Assembly: GCF_000152885.1 (NCBI RefSeq)
Contig: NZ_CH672404.1
Coordinates: forward strand, 113,627 to 177,626
DNA: 64,000 nucleotides
Source of the DNA: Idiomarina baltica OS145
Lineage (GTDB): Bacteria > Pseudomonadota > Gammaproteobacteria > Enterobacterales > Alteromonadaceae
Direction: 5' to 3'
Made by a program: the position numbers and the translations under genes. A model generated the notes under the pieces. It saw nothing but the letters and a program-made list of their open reading frames with translations. It was not told the DNA's origin and searched no databases. Shown here piece by piece: positions 9,542 through 19,560 of the stretch (its first letter is position 1; every line of letters begins with the position of its first letter).

Positions 9542-10963
9542 ATGATATCTATTCCTGTCTATATCGCGTTGGCTACTGCCTTTAGTATTTTTTACAGCAT
9601 TTCCAATCTTGATTTGGATAAGGCAACAGCATTATTAATAATTTTAGTCGCATTTTTTTGTTCTTTATCATACTTTAAAAGTTTATTATTTAAGAAAAAT
9701 AGTAAAGGAGTAATAATAAATGCATCATTTATTTTTTTACTCTCTTATTTTATTGTTCATTTTCAATTTGCAATCGATTATTTGATTGGTTTTAAGGACC
9801 TTTCAAATTTGAGATTGTGGACTAGCCCCCAAATAGCTCTCAAAGCATTAATTCTATCTATTATTGGCTTGTTATCATTTTTGATTGGTTTTAAAATTAT
9901 TAAACCTAGAACATACAATCAAGAAAAAAAACTGTCTCAAGTCGACACTAGACTTCTTTTAATTGGCTTTGCTATATTCTTCATACTATATTTTTTCACT
10001 GTGGATCGAAGTTATTTAGCCGGTAATTACGGTTCAGTTAGATTAAGTTCTGGCGCAGCGTATTCAGTCCTATTGCTAAAATGTTTCGCGTTCGCATTTC
10101 TAATACAAACAACAAGAAATGACATCAAGATAGGTGAAACTTATAGAAGCTTTTTTCGTTTTTTTATTAGTAAAGGATGGATTTTCAACGGCATAGCGTT
10201 TTTATACTTGTTATCAGTAATTGTTAGTGGAGATCGCGGACCTATAATCTATTGGTTAGCGGCGTATTACGCGAATTATATGTTTGTCGCTGAGAATAAG
10301 AGCGCAAAAGTCTTCGAATCTTTAGCGCTAATTTTAGTTGGCGTTACTGTCATTTGGGGGCTTGGACACGTCAGAAGTGTTGGTGGCGAGCTTTCTTTCA
10401 TTGAAAAGGTAAAAGCGAGCGTGAGCACTGAAAGTAGGTTTGAGTCAAAGTCTATTGTGCCGATAACGCAAGATCTGGCTAGTTCGATTCGTACGGTCAC
10501 GATGGCGATTGATGCGGTTCCAAACGAATATGACTACTTTTTGGGAAGATTACAGTTTCAGCAAGCAATAAGTATTATTCCATTCGTTTCGTCTTTTGAT
10601 AGCGTTATATTCGACGATAATTCCTATCAATACGGTGGTTCTAGTCGCTTTTTAACTTGGCTGGAACAAGGGGATAATCGATATTCTGGTGTGGGGAGTT
10701 CGGCAGTTGCAGATTTTTATTTGGATTTCGGATTATTGGGTGTAGTAGTCGGACTTTTCGTAATAGGTTCAATTATGCGAAAAGTCGACTTTGTTTTGAA
10801 TTCAAATTCTCCGCCATCTTACTTTTGGCACGTTACGGCGGTGTGTCTATTTAGTGTTGCTATCTACATCCCTCGCTCAACTTTCTTAATTGAATTCAAG
10901 TTAGTTGTATGGGTTTTTGTAATTCTTATTTTAAATAGGACGTTGATAAAATCACTTCGTTAG
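9542..10963 (+). CDS. wzy: Wzy-like O-antigen/capsule polymerase
   Basis: 473 residues, strongly hydrophobic with ten or more predicted membrane segments and a long periplasmic loop in the second half (about residues 270-400). This is the topology of Wzy and the oligosaccharide-repeat-unit polymerases. Wzy proteins share little sequence, so the call rests on topology and position among wzx, glycosyltransferase and acyltransferase genes. It would join repeat units at the periplasmic face. It follows the acyltransferase by one base and is AT-rich. Confidence 0.72.
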   Translation: MISIPVYIALATAFSIFYSISNLDLDKATALLIILVAFFCSLSYFKSLLFKKNSKGVIINASFIFLLSYFIVHFQFAIDYLIGFKDLSNLRLWTSPQIALKALILSIIGLLSFLIGFKIIKPRTYNQEKKLSQVDTRLLLIGFAIFFILYFFTVDRSYLAGNYGSVRLSSGAAYSVLLLKCFAFAFLIQTTRNDIKIGETYRSFFRFFISKGWIFNGIAFLYLLSVIVSGDRGPIIYWLAAYYANYMFVAENKSAKVFESLALILVGVTVIWGLGHVRSVGGELSFIEKVKASVSTESRFESKSIVPITQDLASSIRTVTMAIDAVPNEYDYFLGRLQFQQAISIIPFVSSFDSVIFDDNSYQYGGSSRFLTWLEQGDNRYSGVGSSAVADFYLDFGLLGVVVGLFVIGSIMRKVDFVLNSNSPPSYFWHVTAVCLFSVAIYIPRSTFLIEFKLVVWVFVILILNRTLIKSLR

Positions 10964-10994
10964 TTTATTAACTGAGCCCTTTAGGATCTTTTGA

Positions 10995-12086
10995 ATGAAA
11001 GATTTAAATAATAAGTCAAAAAAGAAGGTTACACTGATTATTCCAACGCTTTTAGCTGGAGGCGCCGAGAGGGTAATAAGTGAAATAGCAAATGAACTAG
11101 CTAAAAATTATCAGGTTTCCGTTGAGTTAGTTGTGCTAGTGAATGAACCTAATTTTTATGACATCAATGAAAAAGTTGTTGTAAGACAGCTGGATTTTAA
11201 GACGAATAAGCGCGGTTTTAGTAAGTTCAAAGAGATTTTTAAAGTTTTATTTAGACTTCGAAGTGTCCTTAGAAATAATAATACTGACTCTATCGTTAGT
11301 TTCATGGACAAAACCAATTTAATAGTTTTGATTTCAACTTTAGGTTTGAAAAGCAACGTCTTCATTTCTGATAGATCAAATCCTTTTAGACCTCGACCGT
11401 TAGTTGTTCGTTTCCTTAAAAAGGCTATATATCCAAGTGCTAAGGGTATCATTGCACAAACGAAGCGTTCGGCATTAGCGATCCAAAATGAAACGGGCCA
11501 TGGGAATGTAAGTATTATCCCAAATCCTGTTAGAAAATTCGAATCTAAAGAAAATCTAACTAAAAGTAAGGTGATAATTAGTATAGGTCGGCTTGTCCCA
11601 GAGAAGGGGCACAAGTATCTTTTGAGAGCTTTCTCTAAACTAAGTGCTACTGGCTGGAAGTTAATAATTTTAGGAGATGGCCCCCTTAAGGAGAGCCTTT
11701 TCAAAGAAGCGAGAGATTTGGGGCTTGATCCTAGCAGCATTTTTTTGGGAGTTCATAAAGACGTAGATAATTGGGTGAGGAGCTCGTCAATTTTCGTACT
11801 TCCTTCAATATCAGAAGGGTTTCCGAATGCGTTGTTAGAGGCAATGGTGTTAGGGACTGCTTGTATTAGTTTTAATTGTGATGTCGGACCGAGCGATATA
11901 ATAAAACACCGCCAAAACGGTTTACTGGTAGATACGGGTGACGTCGAGGAATTAAGTAAAAGCATGCAGTTACTAATTAAAGATGAGGAGTACCGATCAT
12001 TCCTTGCAGAAAACGCGTTACAGTCAGTTTCTCGTTTTAATATTAATAAAATAGTCGAAGAGTATCGCAAGTTTATATTGGACTGA
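10995..12086 (+). CDS. Family 4 glycosyltransferase
   Basis: 363 residues of GT-B fold. LLAGGAERVISEIANELA is the N-terminal acceptor motif. SIGRLVPEKGHKYLLRAF and the donor site SISEGFPNALLEAMVLGT (E-x7-E) mark GT4 retaining enzymes. It acts on the inner face of the cytoplasmic membrane. A good AGGA-type ribosome site lies upstream of the ATG at 10995. The next gene begins one base after its stop. Confidence 0.88.
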   Translation: MKDLNNKSKKKVTLIIPTLLAGGAERVISEIANELAKNYQVSVELVVLVNEPNFYDINEKVVVRQLDFKTNKRGFSKFKEIFKVLFRLRSVLRNNNTDSIVSFMDKTNLIVLISTLGLKSNVFISDRSNPFRPRPLVVRFLKKAIYPSAKGIIAQTKRSALAIQNETGHGNVSIIPNPVRKFESKENLTKSKVIISIGRLVPEKGHKYLLRAFSKLSATGWKLIILGDGPLKESLFKEARDLGLDPSSIFLGVHKDVDNWVRSSSIFVLPSISEGFPNALLEAMVLGTACISFNCDVGPSDIIKHRQNGLLVDTGDVEELSKSMQLLIKDEEYRSFLAENALQSVSRFNINKIVEEYRKFILD

Positions 12087-12087
12087 T

Positions 12088-13227
12088 ATGAAAATATTAT
12101 TGAATTTATTTGCAGTGAGTTCTGGAGGAGGTCAGCAGGTTGCATTAAACTTGCTGCGGAGTTTATCACTCGACTCCAGGAACCACAATTGGTATATCTT
12201 GGTTTCTGAGGGCAGTGAGTTGGAAAAAGTTGCATCAGAACTTTTTCCTAGTGATAGCCTGTGTGTTTATGGCTATTCATATTTTAATCGTCTATTGGTT
12301 ATTCCAAAAATCAGGAAATTAATTCGTTTACATAATATAGGGTTAGTATATAACTTTGGTCCTTGTATACCTTTTATAAGATGTAAGCAAGTCGTACGTA
12401 CTGTGTACAGCAATTTATATTACCCAGAGGTTGATTTTTGGAAAGATTATTCTTTTAGGAAAAGATGTGTAAAAAAGATAATTGACTTTTTTAGACTTAG
12501 AGGAACCTTGTCGGCCGATGCTTTAATATTCGAAAATGAGGATATGCTCTATCGTGCTAGTCGGCTACATGACTATCCATCAGAACGAGCGACTTATGTT
12601 GCGCCAAGCGTTACTCAGTTTGAACAAAGCTGGACCGATTCACGTTTTGAACAAGACGGTTCCGATGAAAGTTACAAAATACTATACCTTTCTTCTTGGC
12701 ACTTAAATAAGCAAATACATATTCTTCCAGCAGTGGCTAGTAAATTGAAATCTAAGGGTGTTAAAGTCAAGTTTTTGCTGTCCCTTTCTGATGACTCAAC
12801 CGAAGTTGAGAGATTTTTAACACCTAAAATAGAATATTACAAAGTCAATGATTATTTTAAATTTTTAGGAAAAGTTGAGGCTAAATACGTACATCAGGTG
12901 GTAAAAGGAGCTGATGCGATGATTTTGCTGAGCAAACTCGAGTGTTTTTCTAGCAATGTTATAGAAGCGTTTTTCTTTGGTAAACCTCTAATAATTTCTG
13001 ATGAGGCGTGGGCAAGGAGTGCGTGTGACGATGCAGCTCTTTTTGTCGACAGAGATTCAGTTGAATCTATTGGTAAAGCCGTTGAGTCTCTAAATAGCGA
13101 TATTGAATTGCAAGAGGACCTAAAAAGGCGGGGAAAAGCTAGATTATCGTCTTTTAACTCACCGGAGGAGAAGGTCGATGCTCAAATTGAGTTTTTAGAG
13201 AGATTTTTTTCTGAGAGTGCAAAATGA
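12088..13227 (+). CDS. GT4-like glycosyltransferase
   Basis: 379 residues of GT-B type. [16 protein letters not shown] at the N-terminus and [26 protein letters not shown] as the C-terminal E-x7-E donor motif support family 4. The middle is divergent, so sugar specificity cannot be read. The stop overlaps the start of the next acyltransferase (ATGA), so they are coupled. AT-rich like the surrounding block. Confidence 0.82.
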   Translation: MKILLNLFAVSSGGGQQVALNLLRSLSLDSRNHNWYILVSEGSELEKVASELFPSDSLCVYGYSYFNRLLVIPKIRKLIRLHNIGLVYNFGPCIPFIRCKQVVRTVYSNLYYPEVDFWKDYSFRKRCVKKIIDFFRLRGTLSADALIFENEDMLYRASRLHDYPSERATYVAPSVTQFEQSWTDSRFEQDGSDESYKILYLSSWHLNKQIHILPAVASKLKSKGVKVKFLLSLSDDSTEVERFLTPKIEYYKVNDYFKFLGKVEAKYVHQVVKGADAMILLSKLECFSSNVIEAFFFGKPLIISDEAWARSACDDAALFVDRDSVESIGKAVESLNSDIELQEDLKRRGKARLSSFNSPEEKVDAQIEFLERFFSESAK

Positions 13228-13736
13228 AAAACTTCTTGGTTTGTACATACGAGCTTGTAATGTCTTTAGTATTTCTTCTTCCTAGGCACCGTGTATTTGG
13301 CATATTAAAGGCCTTATTTATACGTTCTTTAGGGGGAAGTGTTGGGAGGCGAGTCACCTTATATCCCGGGATCAAGATAAACCCATGCAAAGGAATTTGT
13401 CTTGGAGATGACGTAGATTTGGCGTGGGGAGTTATTGTAACTACTACGGGGGGAGTAGAAATTGGCGCTCGAACCCTTGTGGGTTATGGAACTGTAATAT
13501 CATCAGCGAATCATAAAATACCGGAAGGTCTGGGACAAATTTTTAACGCAGGACATGTAGCTAGACCTGTTGCAATTGGTGCTGATGTTTGGATTGGGGC
13601 AAATTGTGTTATTACAGCTGGAGTAACTATAGGGGAAGGAGCTGTGATCGCTGCGGGCAGCGTAGTAACGAAAGATGTAGAGGCTTTTACAATTGTTGGT
13701 GGAGTTCCAGCAAAGTTTATTAAAACAAGAGTTTAG
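13224..13736 (+). CDS. LbH acyltransferase (WcaF-like)
   Basis: 170 residues with hexapeptide repeats ([50 protein letters not shown]) and terminal [17 protein letters not shown] carries the probable catalytic His. It is the third acyltransferase of the locus, so the polymer is likely multiply acylated. It is the last intact gene before the transposase remnant and 1.2-kb gap. Confidence 0.82.
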   Translation: MKNFLVCTYELVMSLVFLLPRHRVFGILKALFIRSLGGSVGRRVTLYPGIKINPCKGICLGDDVDLAWGVIVTTTGGVEIGARTLVGYGTVISSANHKIPEGLGQIFNAGHVARPVAIGADVWIGANCVITAGVTIGEGAVIAAGSVVTKDVEAFTIVGGVPAKFIKTRV

Positions 13737-14254
13737 GATGGCAACTCCCAGACTTTGCCTAATACTTTTATCAGTACAACGACAGTGAAACTGAAGTTGA
13801 TTTTGAGTAAAGCGGCGTTAGTGTAGCAGGTATATAAATACTATATAAATACGAAGTAAGGCTAATGCGTGTTAATAAGGGTCTGTGTATTTTAAAGGAA
13901 GTCGTAAAGTATTTCGCAGGTGAGTCTCGGTGAATTACATGACCATCAGTACACATCGAAATCAGCTTGTTGTTTCCGCCATGTTCAGGATGTTGAAACT
14001 AAACCGTAGTGTTAGTTAAAAATTTTAGCTATCGAGCAATATAGGAGTCGCTATTTGTAAAGCGTTGCGCGTCATAGCACTATTCCGAATAAACTACATA
14101 CAGAACTTCGAAAAAAGACGACCTCACTATTCAGGCGATGGCCAATAGCTGCCTATACTGATGGTCTATGATTTACCGGGGGCTATAAATTCTTGCAATT
14201 AACACATTGGGGAAATAACTAAATCGACTCCCGTTGCTGACTAGTTATACCTAA
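13737..14254. other. Non-coding stretch left of IS3 remnant
   Basis: About 520 bases with stops in every frame. It is probably the decayed 5' part of the IS3-family element whose 3' part is readable from 14255, but I could not recognise convincing motifs here. Confidence 0.4.
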
Positions 14255-14761
14255 AACGGACCCAATCAGGTCTTTAGCGTGGACATCACTTATTGCCCCT
14301 CAAACGCCGAAAGCGTTTTCTGATACAAGTACTTAATATTCTATTTTTATAGCCGCAAAACTGATTGTTAGGAAGTCCTTTAAGCTCAGATCACAGGTGG
14401 TCAAACTGGGCATTTCGATATCCGATAGCCGGCCGCGAATGAGTTACGATACTATGTAATCAGATTAGTTGTTCCGTACTGTAAAATATCGTTCAAAATG
14501 ATCACGTAACGGACATAATTTACTTAGCTATGTTTGTTACTAGAGGATGTGACCCCTTAAAATTTGCAATGAACAGCATCTACACAGCGATATTGCACTT
14601 GTTAGACTAGCCAGCATGTTTCGGAAGATAATGCGATAATGGCAGTATGTGTCTGATTATATTAATATAAAAAACGCAATCGCTCGGTGCGTTTGTCAGG
14701 CCATATTGGAGACTGGACACCTGTTGGTGAGGTTGCGTTGAATTCTTCAAACGTCAAGTAA
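14255..14761 (+). pseudogene. Decayed IS3-family transposase (OrfB) remnant
   Basis: Read across shifted frames, this stretch gives pieces of the IS3 OrfB integrase core in the right order: GPNQVFSVDITY near 14258, FYSRKTD about 95 bases later, LGISISDSRPRMS then LFRTVKYR near 14469, QHVSEDNAIMAV near 14612, and the C-terminal DWTPVGEVALN ending at 14761. These correspond to the family motifs PNQVWS-DITY, YSRKIVGW, SRPRVSND, LFRTxKYRP and NWTPVGxVALNP. Several stops and at least two frameshifts make it non-functional. Terminal inverted repeats were not found. It marks a past insertion at the edge of the AT-rich block. Confidence 0.82.
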
Positions 14762-14926
14762 ATCAAGCGTAATACTGCAGTTGCTTAGAACAGATTTTTT
14801 GGGACAACTCGGTGTAAAAAAAACCATAGTGTATGTCTAAAATAATTCACGTAATATTTCGTCAGTCTTTGTTAGGCAGAAGGCTGATTTGATGTAGTCG
14901 CGATTTGATACAAAGAGAATAATTTT

Positions 14927-17074
14927 ATGAAACAGGTATTGCAGGATCTATCTAGTGGAGCAACGATTCTAACTGAGGCTCCTAAGCCGTCCATATCAAG
15001 AAACTGTATATTAGTTAACTCTAAGGTCTCACTTATATCGGCTGGAACTGAGAGAAGTTTAGTAGCGTTCGGAAAAGGTTCACTAATTAAGAAGGCCAAA
15101 CAGCAGCCAGACAAAGTAAAAATGGTTTTAGAAAAGCTAAGAACAGATGGTTTCGCTGCAACGTTCGATGCTGTCGCATCGAAATTATCGCAACCGCTTC
15201 AATTGGGCTACTGCAATGTAGGTGAAGTTGCTGAAACGACTGCAGGTTCCAATTTCAACGTTGGAGATAGAGTCGTTTCTAATGGTCCGCACGCAGATAT
15301 TATTCGAGTCGCTGAAAATTTGTGTGCGAAAATACCAGATAATGTGTCAAATGAACAAGCGGCATTTACGGTAGTCGGAAGTATTGGCCTTCAAGGTATT
15401 CGCTTGGTTAAGCCTACTTTAGGTGAGTCGATTGTAGTGACTGGAGTAGGTTTAATCGGTCTCTTAGTCGTTCAGCTTCTGAGAGCTAATGGGTGTAGAG
15501 TGCTAGCAATTGATTTTGATGATACTAAGCTTGCTTTAGCTAGGGAGTTTGGCGCGCATACTTGTAATCCCAGTAGAGGCGAAGAGCCAATCGATTTTGG
15601 CCTCTCCTTTAGCAATGGACGAGGCGTGGACGCAGTGATTGTCACTGCTTCTACTCAGTCTTCAGATCCTATTACACAAGCTGCTCGAATGAGTAGGAAA
15701 AGAGGGCGTATCGTTCTGGTGGGAGTAACAGGCTTAGAGTTGAATCGAGCCGACTTTTACGAAAAAGAGCTAACATTTCAAGTTTCTTGCTCGTACGGAC
15801 CAGGTCGCTATGATCCCCTTTACGAAGAAAAAGGCCAAGATTATCCATTAGGTTTCGTTAGATGGACCGAACAACGTAATTTTGAAGCGATCCTGGACAT
15901 GATGTCATCTGGTTATTTAAATGTAGAGCCGCTTATTTCCCATCGTTACGCATTTTTAAACGCTGAGAAAGCCTATGAGACCCTTAATAATGATGAACGA
16001 GTCTTAGGTATACTACTTACATATGATCATGCTTTAGAGGAACGACATAAGCGCACTGTAAAATTAATTGACAAAGTCAGTTATGATGCTAAAGACCCAG
16101 TAGTAGGCTTTATAGGAGCAGGGAACTATGCTTCTAGGAGTTTAATTCCAGCTTTTAAACTTGCGAATGCAAGTCTATATTCTGTCGCAACCTCAAGCGG
16201 TATAAATGGAGTTATTCATGGTAAAAAAGCAGGCTTTAAAGAAACGACCACGGATACTGATGGATTAATTCAAAGTAATAAAATAAATACAGTTGCGATA
16301 GTTACTCGTCATAATAGTCATGCTCAATTTGTGTCGAAAGCTTTAAAAGCTGGAAAGCATACGTTTGTTGAAAAGCCGCTTGCGATAGATATTGATGAGC
16401 TTGAAGAGATCGAGTCAGTATATAGAGAAATCGAAAAGCCGCCTTTATTGATGGTAGGCTTTAATCGTAGGTTTTCTCCACATGTAAAAAAGATGAAGTC
16501 ATTACTGGACTCCGTCAAGCAGCCCAAAACACTTATTTTGACTATGAATGCAGGTCGCATACCGGCTGATCATTGGACTCAAGATATCCGTGTAGGTGGA
16601 GGTCGTATAATTGGAGAAGCCTGTCACTTCATTGATTTAGCAAGATTTTTAGTCGACTCAAAGATAGTTTCAGTTCAATCGCGAAGAATAGGGGAAACTC
16701 GTAATGGTGATATTGCGGAAGATAAAGCATCCATCATGTTGGGATTCGCAGACGGGTCGCTAGCAACTGTACACTATTTTGCAAATGGTTCGAACAGCTT
16801 CCCGAAAGAAAGACTCGAAGTATTCACTGAGGGACGTGTTTTACAGTTAGATAACTTTAGAAAGTTAAAAGGTTATGGCTGGCCTGGGTTCCGTAAAATG
16901 AATCTATGGCGTCAAGACAAGGGGCAAAAAGCTTGCGCTAAAGCATTTCTTGATGCGGTTCGTAGCGGCACATTGAGTCCAATTGCTGTAAATGAACTAT
17001 TCGAGGTTGCGCGAGTGTCAATAGAGGCGGGAGCGCAACTACGCTCTCAACAGACAAACCATATTGGAAACTAA
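14927..17074 (+). CDS. Bi-domain oxidoreductase (MDR + Gfo/Idh/MocA)
   Basis: 715 residues made of two dehydrogenase modules. Residues 1-370 are a zinc-alcohol-dehydrogenase-like (MDR) domain with GVGLIGLLVVQLL as NAD-binding motif. Residues about 385-700 are a Gfo/Idh/MocA domain with VGFIGAGNYASRSLIPAFK and EKPLAIDIDELEEI. This fusion is common in exopolysaccharide loci beside heparinase-like and GT4 genes, as here. The sugar substrate is unknown. It opens the second half of the locus after the IS remnant. Confidence 0.85.
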   Translation: MKQVLQDLSSGATILTEAPKPSISRNCILVNSKVSLISAGTERSLVAFGKGSLIKKAKQQPDKVKMVLEKLRTDGFAATFDAVASKLSQPLQLGYCNVGEVAETTAGSNFNVGDRVVSNGPHADIIRVAENLCAKIPDNVSNEQAAFTVVGSIGLQGIRLVKPTLGESIVVTGVGLIGLLVVQLLRANGCRVLAIDFDDTKLALAREFGAHTCNPSRGEEPIDFGLSFSNGRGVDAVIVTASTQSSDPITQAARMSRKRGRIVLVGVTGLELNRADFYEKELTFQVSCSYGPGRYDPLYEEKGQDYPLGFVRWTEQRNFEAILDMMSSGYLNVEPLISHRYAFLNAEKAYETLNNDERVLGILLTYDHALEERHKRTVKLIDKVSYDAKDPVVGFIGAGNYASRSLIPAFKLANASLYSVATSSGINGVIHGKKAGFKETTTDTDGLIQSNKINTVAIVTRHNSHAQFVSKALKAGKHTFVEKPLAIDIDELEEIESVYREIEKPPLLMVGFNRRFSPHVKKMKSLLDSVKQPKTLILTMNAGRIPADHWTQDIRVGGGRIIGEACHFIDLARFLVDSKIVSVQSRRIGETRNGDIAEDKASIMLGFADGSLATVHYFANGSNSFPKERLEVFTEGRVLQLDNFRKLKGYGWPGFRKMNLWRQDKGQKACAKAFLDAVRSGTLSPIAVNELFEVARVSIEAGAQLRSQQTNHIGN

Positions 17075-17287
17075 GCCTAACGAAGCTTTTATGCGACTCT
17101 GTAATTTCTCGTTTGAATAAACTCTTACACTAACTTGGCTTACTAGAGCTATTTTGTTTGGCTAGGCTGGAAAAATAGCACGCAAAATTTTAATTGAATT
17201 CAGTCTTATCAGTACCCCTATAAGTTGAAAGTGATTGAAAATGCTGACTATTGCTTTGAGACTGGATGAACAGGAGACATACTATTT

Positions 17288-18340
17288 ATGAAAGTTTTGG
17301 TCACAGGGACTGCCGGCTTCATTGGTCATTTTACGGCACTACGTTTAATTGACATGGGTCATGAAGTGGTAGGGCTGGATAGTATTAATGATTATTATGA
17401 CATTAACCTCAAGTATGGGCGTCTGAGGGAAGCTGGATTTGATGTTGCGGAAATAAAGCGGCAAAGATTAATAAGGTCAAAAAAACACCCTAAATATCAA
17501 TTTTGCCAAGCAAAGCTTGAGGAAGGTGATTATTTAAAGTCTTTATTCGAAAGTGAAAACTTTGATGCTGTTTGTAATCTTGCAGCGCAAGCCGGTGTGC
17601 GACATTCACTAGAAAAACCCCAAGCGTATGTTGAGTCAAATATTGTCGGCTTCGTGAATATTTTAGAGGCTTGCAGAGATAGTGGAGTTAAAAACTTAAG
17701 CTATGCTTCAAGTTCTTCGGTTTATGGTTTAAATGAATCAATGCCCTTTTGCACTTCAGATAGCGTAAATCACCCAGTAAGTCTTTATGCAGCCTCAAAA
17801 AAGTCAAATGAATTGTTGGCGCATACATATGCGCATTTATTTGGGATTAGCTGTACAGGGCTACGATTCTTTACGGTTTATGGTCCGTGGGGAAGACCGG
17901 ATATGGCACCTTACATTTTCACAAAGGCAGCATTTAATGAAGAAACTATCAAAGTTTTCAATCATGGAAAAATGAAACGTGATTTTACTTACATTGATGA
18001 TATTGTCGATGGGGTAGTTCGAGTAATAGAAAACCCATGTAAGGCTGATAAATCCTGGGATCCGCAATCACCAACTGCATCTACTTCGTCAGCTCCGTAC
18101 AAGATATATAATATTGGAAATAATGAACCAGTTGAGTTACTTGACTTTATCAATGCAGTTGAGAGTGCCGTCGGAAAGAAAATAAGAAAGGAATATACTC
18201 CTATGCAACCCGGCGATGTCGTGGCAACTTATGCGGACGTGTCAGACATGATTACATGTTTGGGTTATAAGCCGTCCACATCAGTTAAGGATGGTATGGT
18301 TAAAACTGTAGAGTGGTATCGCAGTTTTTATAACGTATAA
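17288..18340 (+). CDS. UDP-glucuronate 4-epimerase-like
   Basis: 350 residues, extended SDR. The NAD motif is GTAGFIGHFTA. DSINDYYDINLKYGRL is characteristic of UDP-GlcA 4-epimerases (CapI/LspL). SSSSVYG and YAASKKS supply the catalytic Ser and YxxxK. GLRFFTVYGPWGRPDMAPY is also typical. It would convert UDP-GlcA, made by the next gene, to UDP-GalA in the cytoplasm. It sits 22 bp upstream of ugd. Confidence 0.92.
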   Translation: MKVLVTGTAGFIGHFTALRLIDMGHEVVGLDSINDYYDINLKYGRLREAGFDVAEIKRQRLIRSKKHPKYQFCQAKLEEGDYLKSLFESENFDAVCNLAAQAGVRHSLEKPQAYVESNIVGFVNILEACRDSGVKNLSYASSSSVYGLNESMPFCTSDSVNHPVSLYAASKKSNELLAHTYAHLFGISCTGLRFFTVYGPWGRPDMAPYIFTKAAFNEETIKVFNHGKMKRDFTYIDDIVDGVVRVIENPCKADKSWDPQSPTASTSSAPYKIYNIGNNEPVELLDFINAVESAVGKKIRKEYTPMQPGDVVATYADVSDMITCLGYKPSTSVKDGMVKTVEWYRSFYNV

Positions 18341-18361
18341 AAGTTTTTTTAGAGAAGTATT

Positions 18362-19528
18362 ATGAGAATAGCTGTTGTGGGAATCGGATACGTCGGTTTA
18401 GCAAATGCTGCTTTATTAGCTCAACATAATGATGTTATCGCATTTGATCTGATAAAAAGTAAAGTTGATAAAATTAATAGTCGCGAATCTCCAATTGCAG
18501 ACAGAGAGCTTTCAGAAATTTTGGCCCAAGGAAAGCTCAAGTTAACAGCGACTACCGACGCCATGAAAGCTTATAAGTCTGCAGACTATGTAATAGTTGC
18601 GACCCCAACTAATTACGATCCAAAGAGTAATTTTTTCGACACTAGTTCAGTGGAATCGGTTCTAAGTGATGTTCTAGAGATAAATCCCAGTGCTATAGTT
18701 GTGATCAAGTCGACCGTTCCGGTTGGATTTACTAAGCTGTTGCGGACTCGGTTTCCAGACTTAAATATTTTCTTTTCTCCAGAGTTTTTACGCGAGGGTA
18801 GTGCTTTGCATGATAACCTATACCCCTCGCGAATTATCGTTGGAGGAAAAGGAGAGCAAGCGTCTAAATTCGCTGAGCTACTTGTGCAAGGTGCTAGTAA
18901 AAAGGACGTGAACGTATTACTTACGGACTCTACGGAAGCTGAAGCGATAAAGTTATTTGCGAATACTTATTTAGCGATGCGTGTGGCGTATTTTAATGAG
19001 CTGGATACTTTTTCACAAACTCACGGTTTGGATGCTAGACAAATTATTGATGGCGTTTGCTTAGACCCCCGCATTGGAGACCATTATAATAACCCTTCGT
19101 TTGGCTATGGAGGCTATTGTTTACCAAAAGATACTAAGCAATTGTTAGCCAACTATAATGATGTACCTCAAACGCTGATATCAGCTATTGTAGAGGCAAA
19201 CCGAACTCGCAAAGATTTTATATCAGAATGTATAATTCGACGGGCACCCAAAGTTGTTGGTGTATATCGCCTAGTAATGAAGCAAGGCTCTGATAACTTT
19301 CGAGCATCTGCCGTGCAGGGGGTAATGAAGCGAGTAAAAGCGAAAGGAATTGAGGTTATTATTTATGAACCTTCTTTATCGGAAGTTAAGTTTTTCAACT
19401 CACGAGTCATTCGTGATTTAAATGCCTTCAAAGCCGAAGCTGACCTAATTATTTCTAACCGCTTATGTGACAACCTAGAGGATGTTGCACATAAGGTTTT
19501 TACACGGGATCTGTTTGGGAATGATTAG
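18362..19528 (+). CDS. ugd: UDP-glucose 6-dehydrogenase
   Basis: 388 residues, the short Ugd form. [16 protein letters not shown] is the NAD motif, [16 protein letters not shown] the substrate loop, and [15 protein letters not shown] carries the catalytic Cys. It oxidises UDP-glucose to UDP-glucuronate, feeding the epimerase just upstream. It is the second of three nucleotide-sugar dehydrogenases in the locus. Confidence 0.95.
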   Translation: MRIAVVGIGYVGLANAALLAQHNDVIAFDLIKSKVDKINSRESPIADRELSEILAQGKLKLTATTDAMKAYKSADYVIVATPTNYDPKSNFFDTSSVESVLSDVLEINPSAIVVIKSTVPVGFTKLLRTRFPDLNIFFSPEFLREGSALHDNLYPSRIIVGGKGEQASKFAELLVQGASKKDVNVLLTDSTEAEAIKLFANTYLAMRVAYFNELDTFSQTHGLDARQIIDGVCLDPRIGDHYNNPSFGYGGYCLPKDTKQLLANYNDVPQTLISAIVEANRTRKDFISECIIRRAPKVVGVYRLVMKQGSDNFRASAVQGVMKRVKAKGIEVIIYEPSLSEVKFFNSRVIRDLNAFKAEADLIISNRLCDNLEDVAHKVFTRDLFGND

Positions 19529-19560
19529 CGATATGTACAGAGAATTTTGGTAACTAGAGA

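Noticed and set aside
11156-11740. 194-codon minus-strand frame within the GT4 gene.
   Set aside because: Shadow of the well-supported + strand glycosyltransferase; its composition is antisense-like.
13771-13956. 61-codon minus-strand frame in the gap before the bi-domain oxidoreductase.
   Set aside because: No start context or family likeness; it lies next to the decayed IS element.
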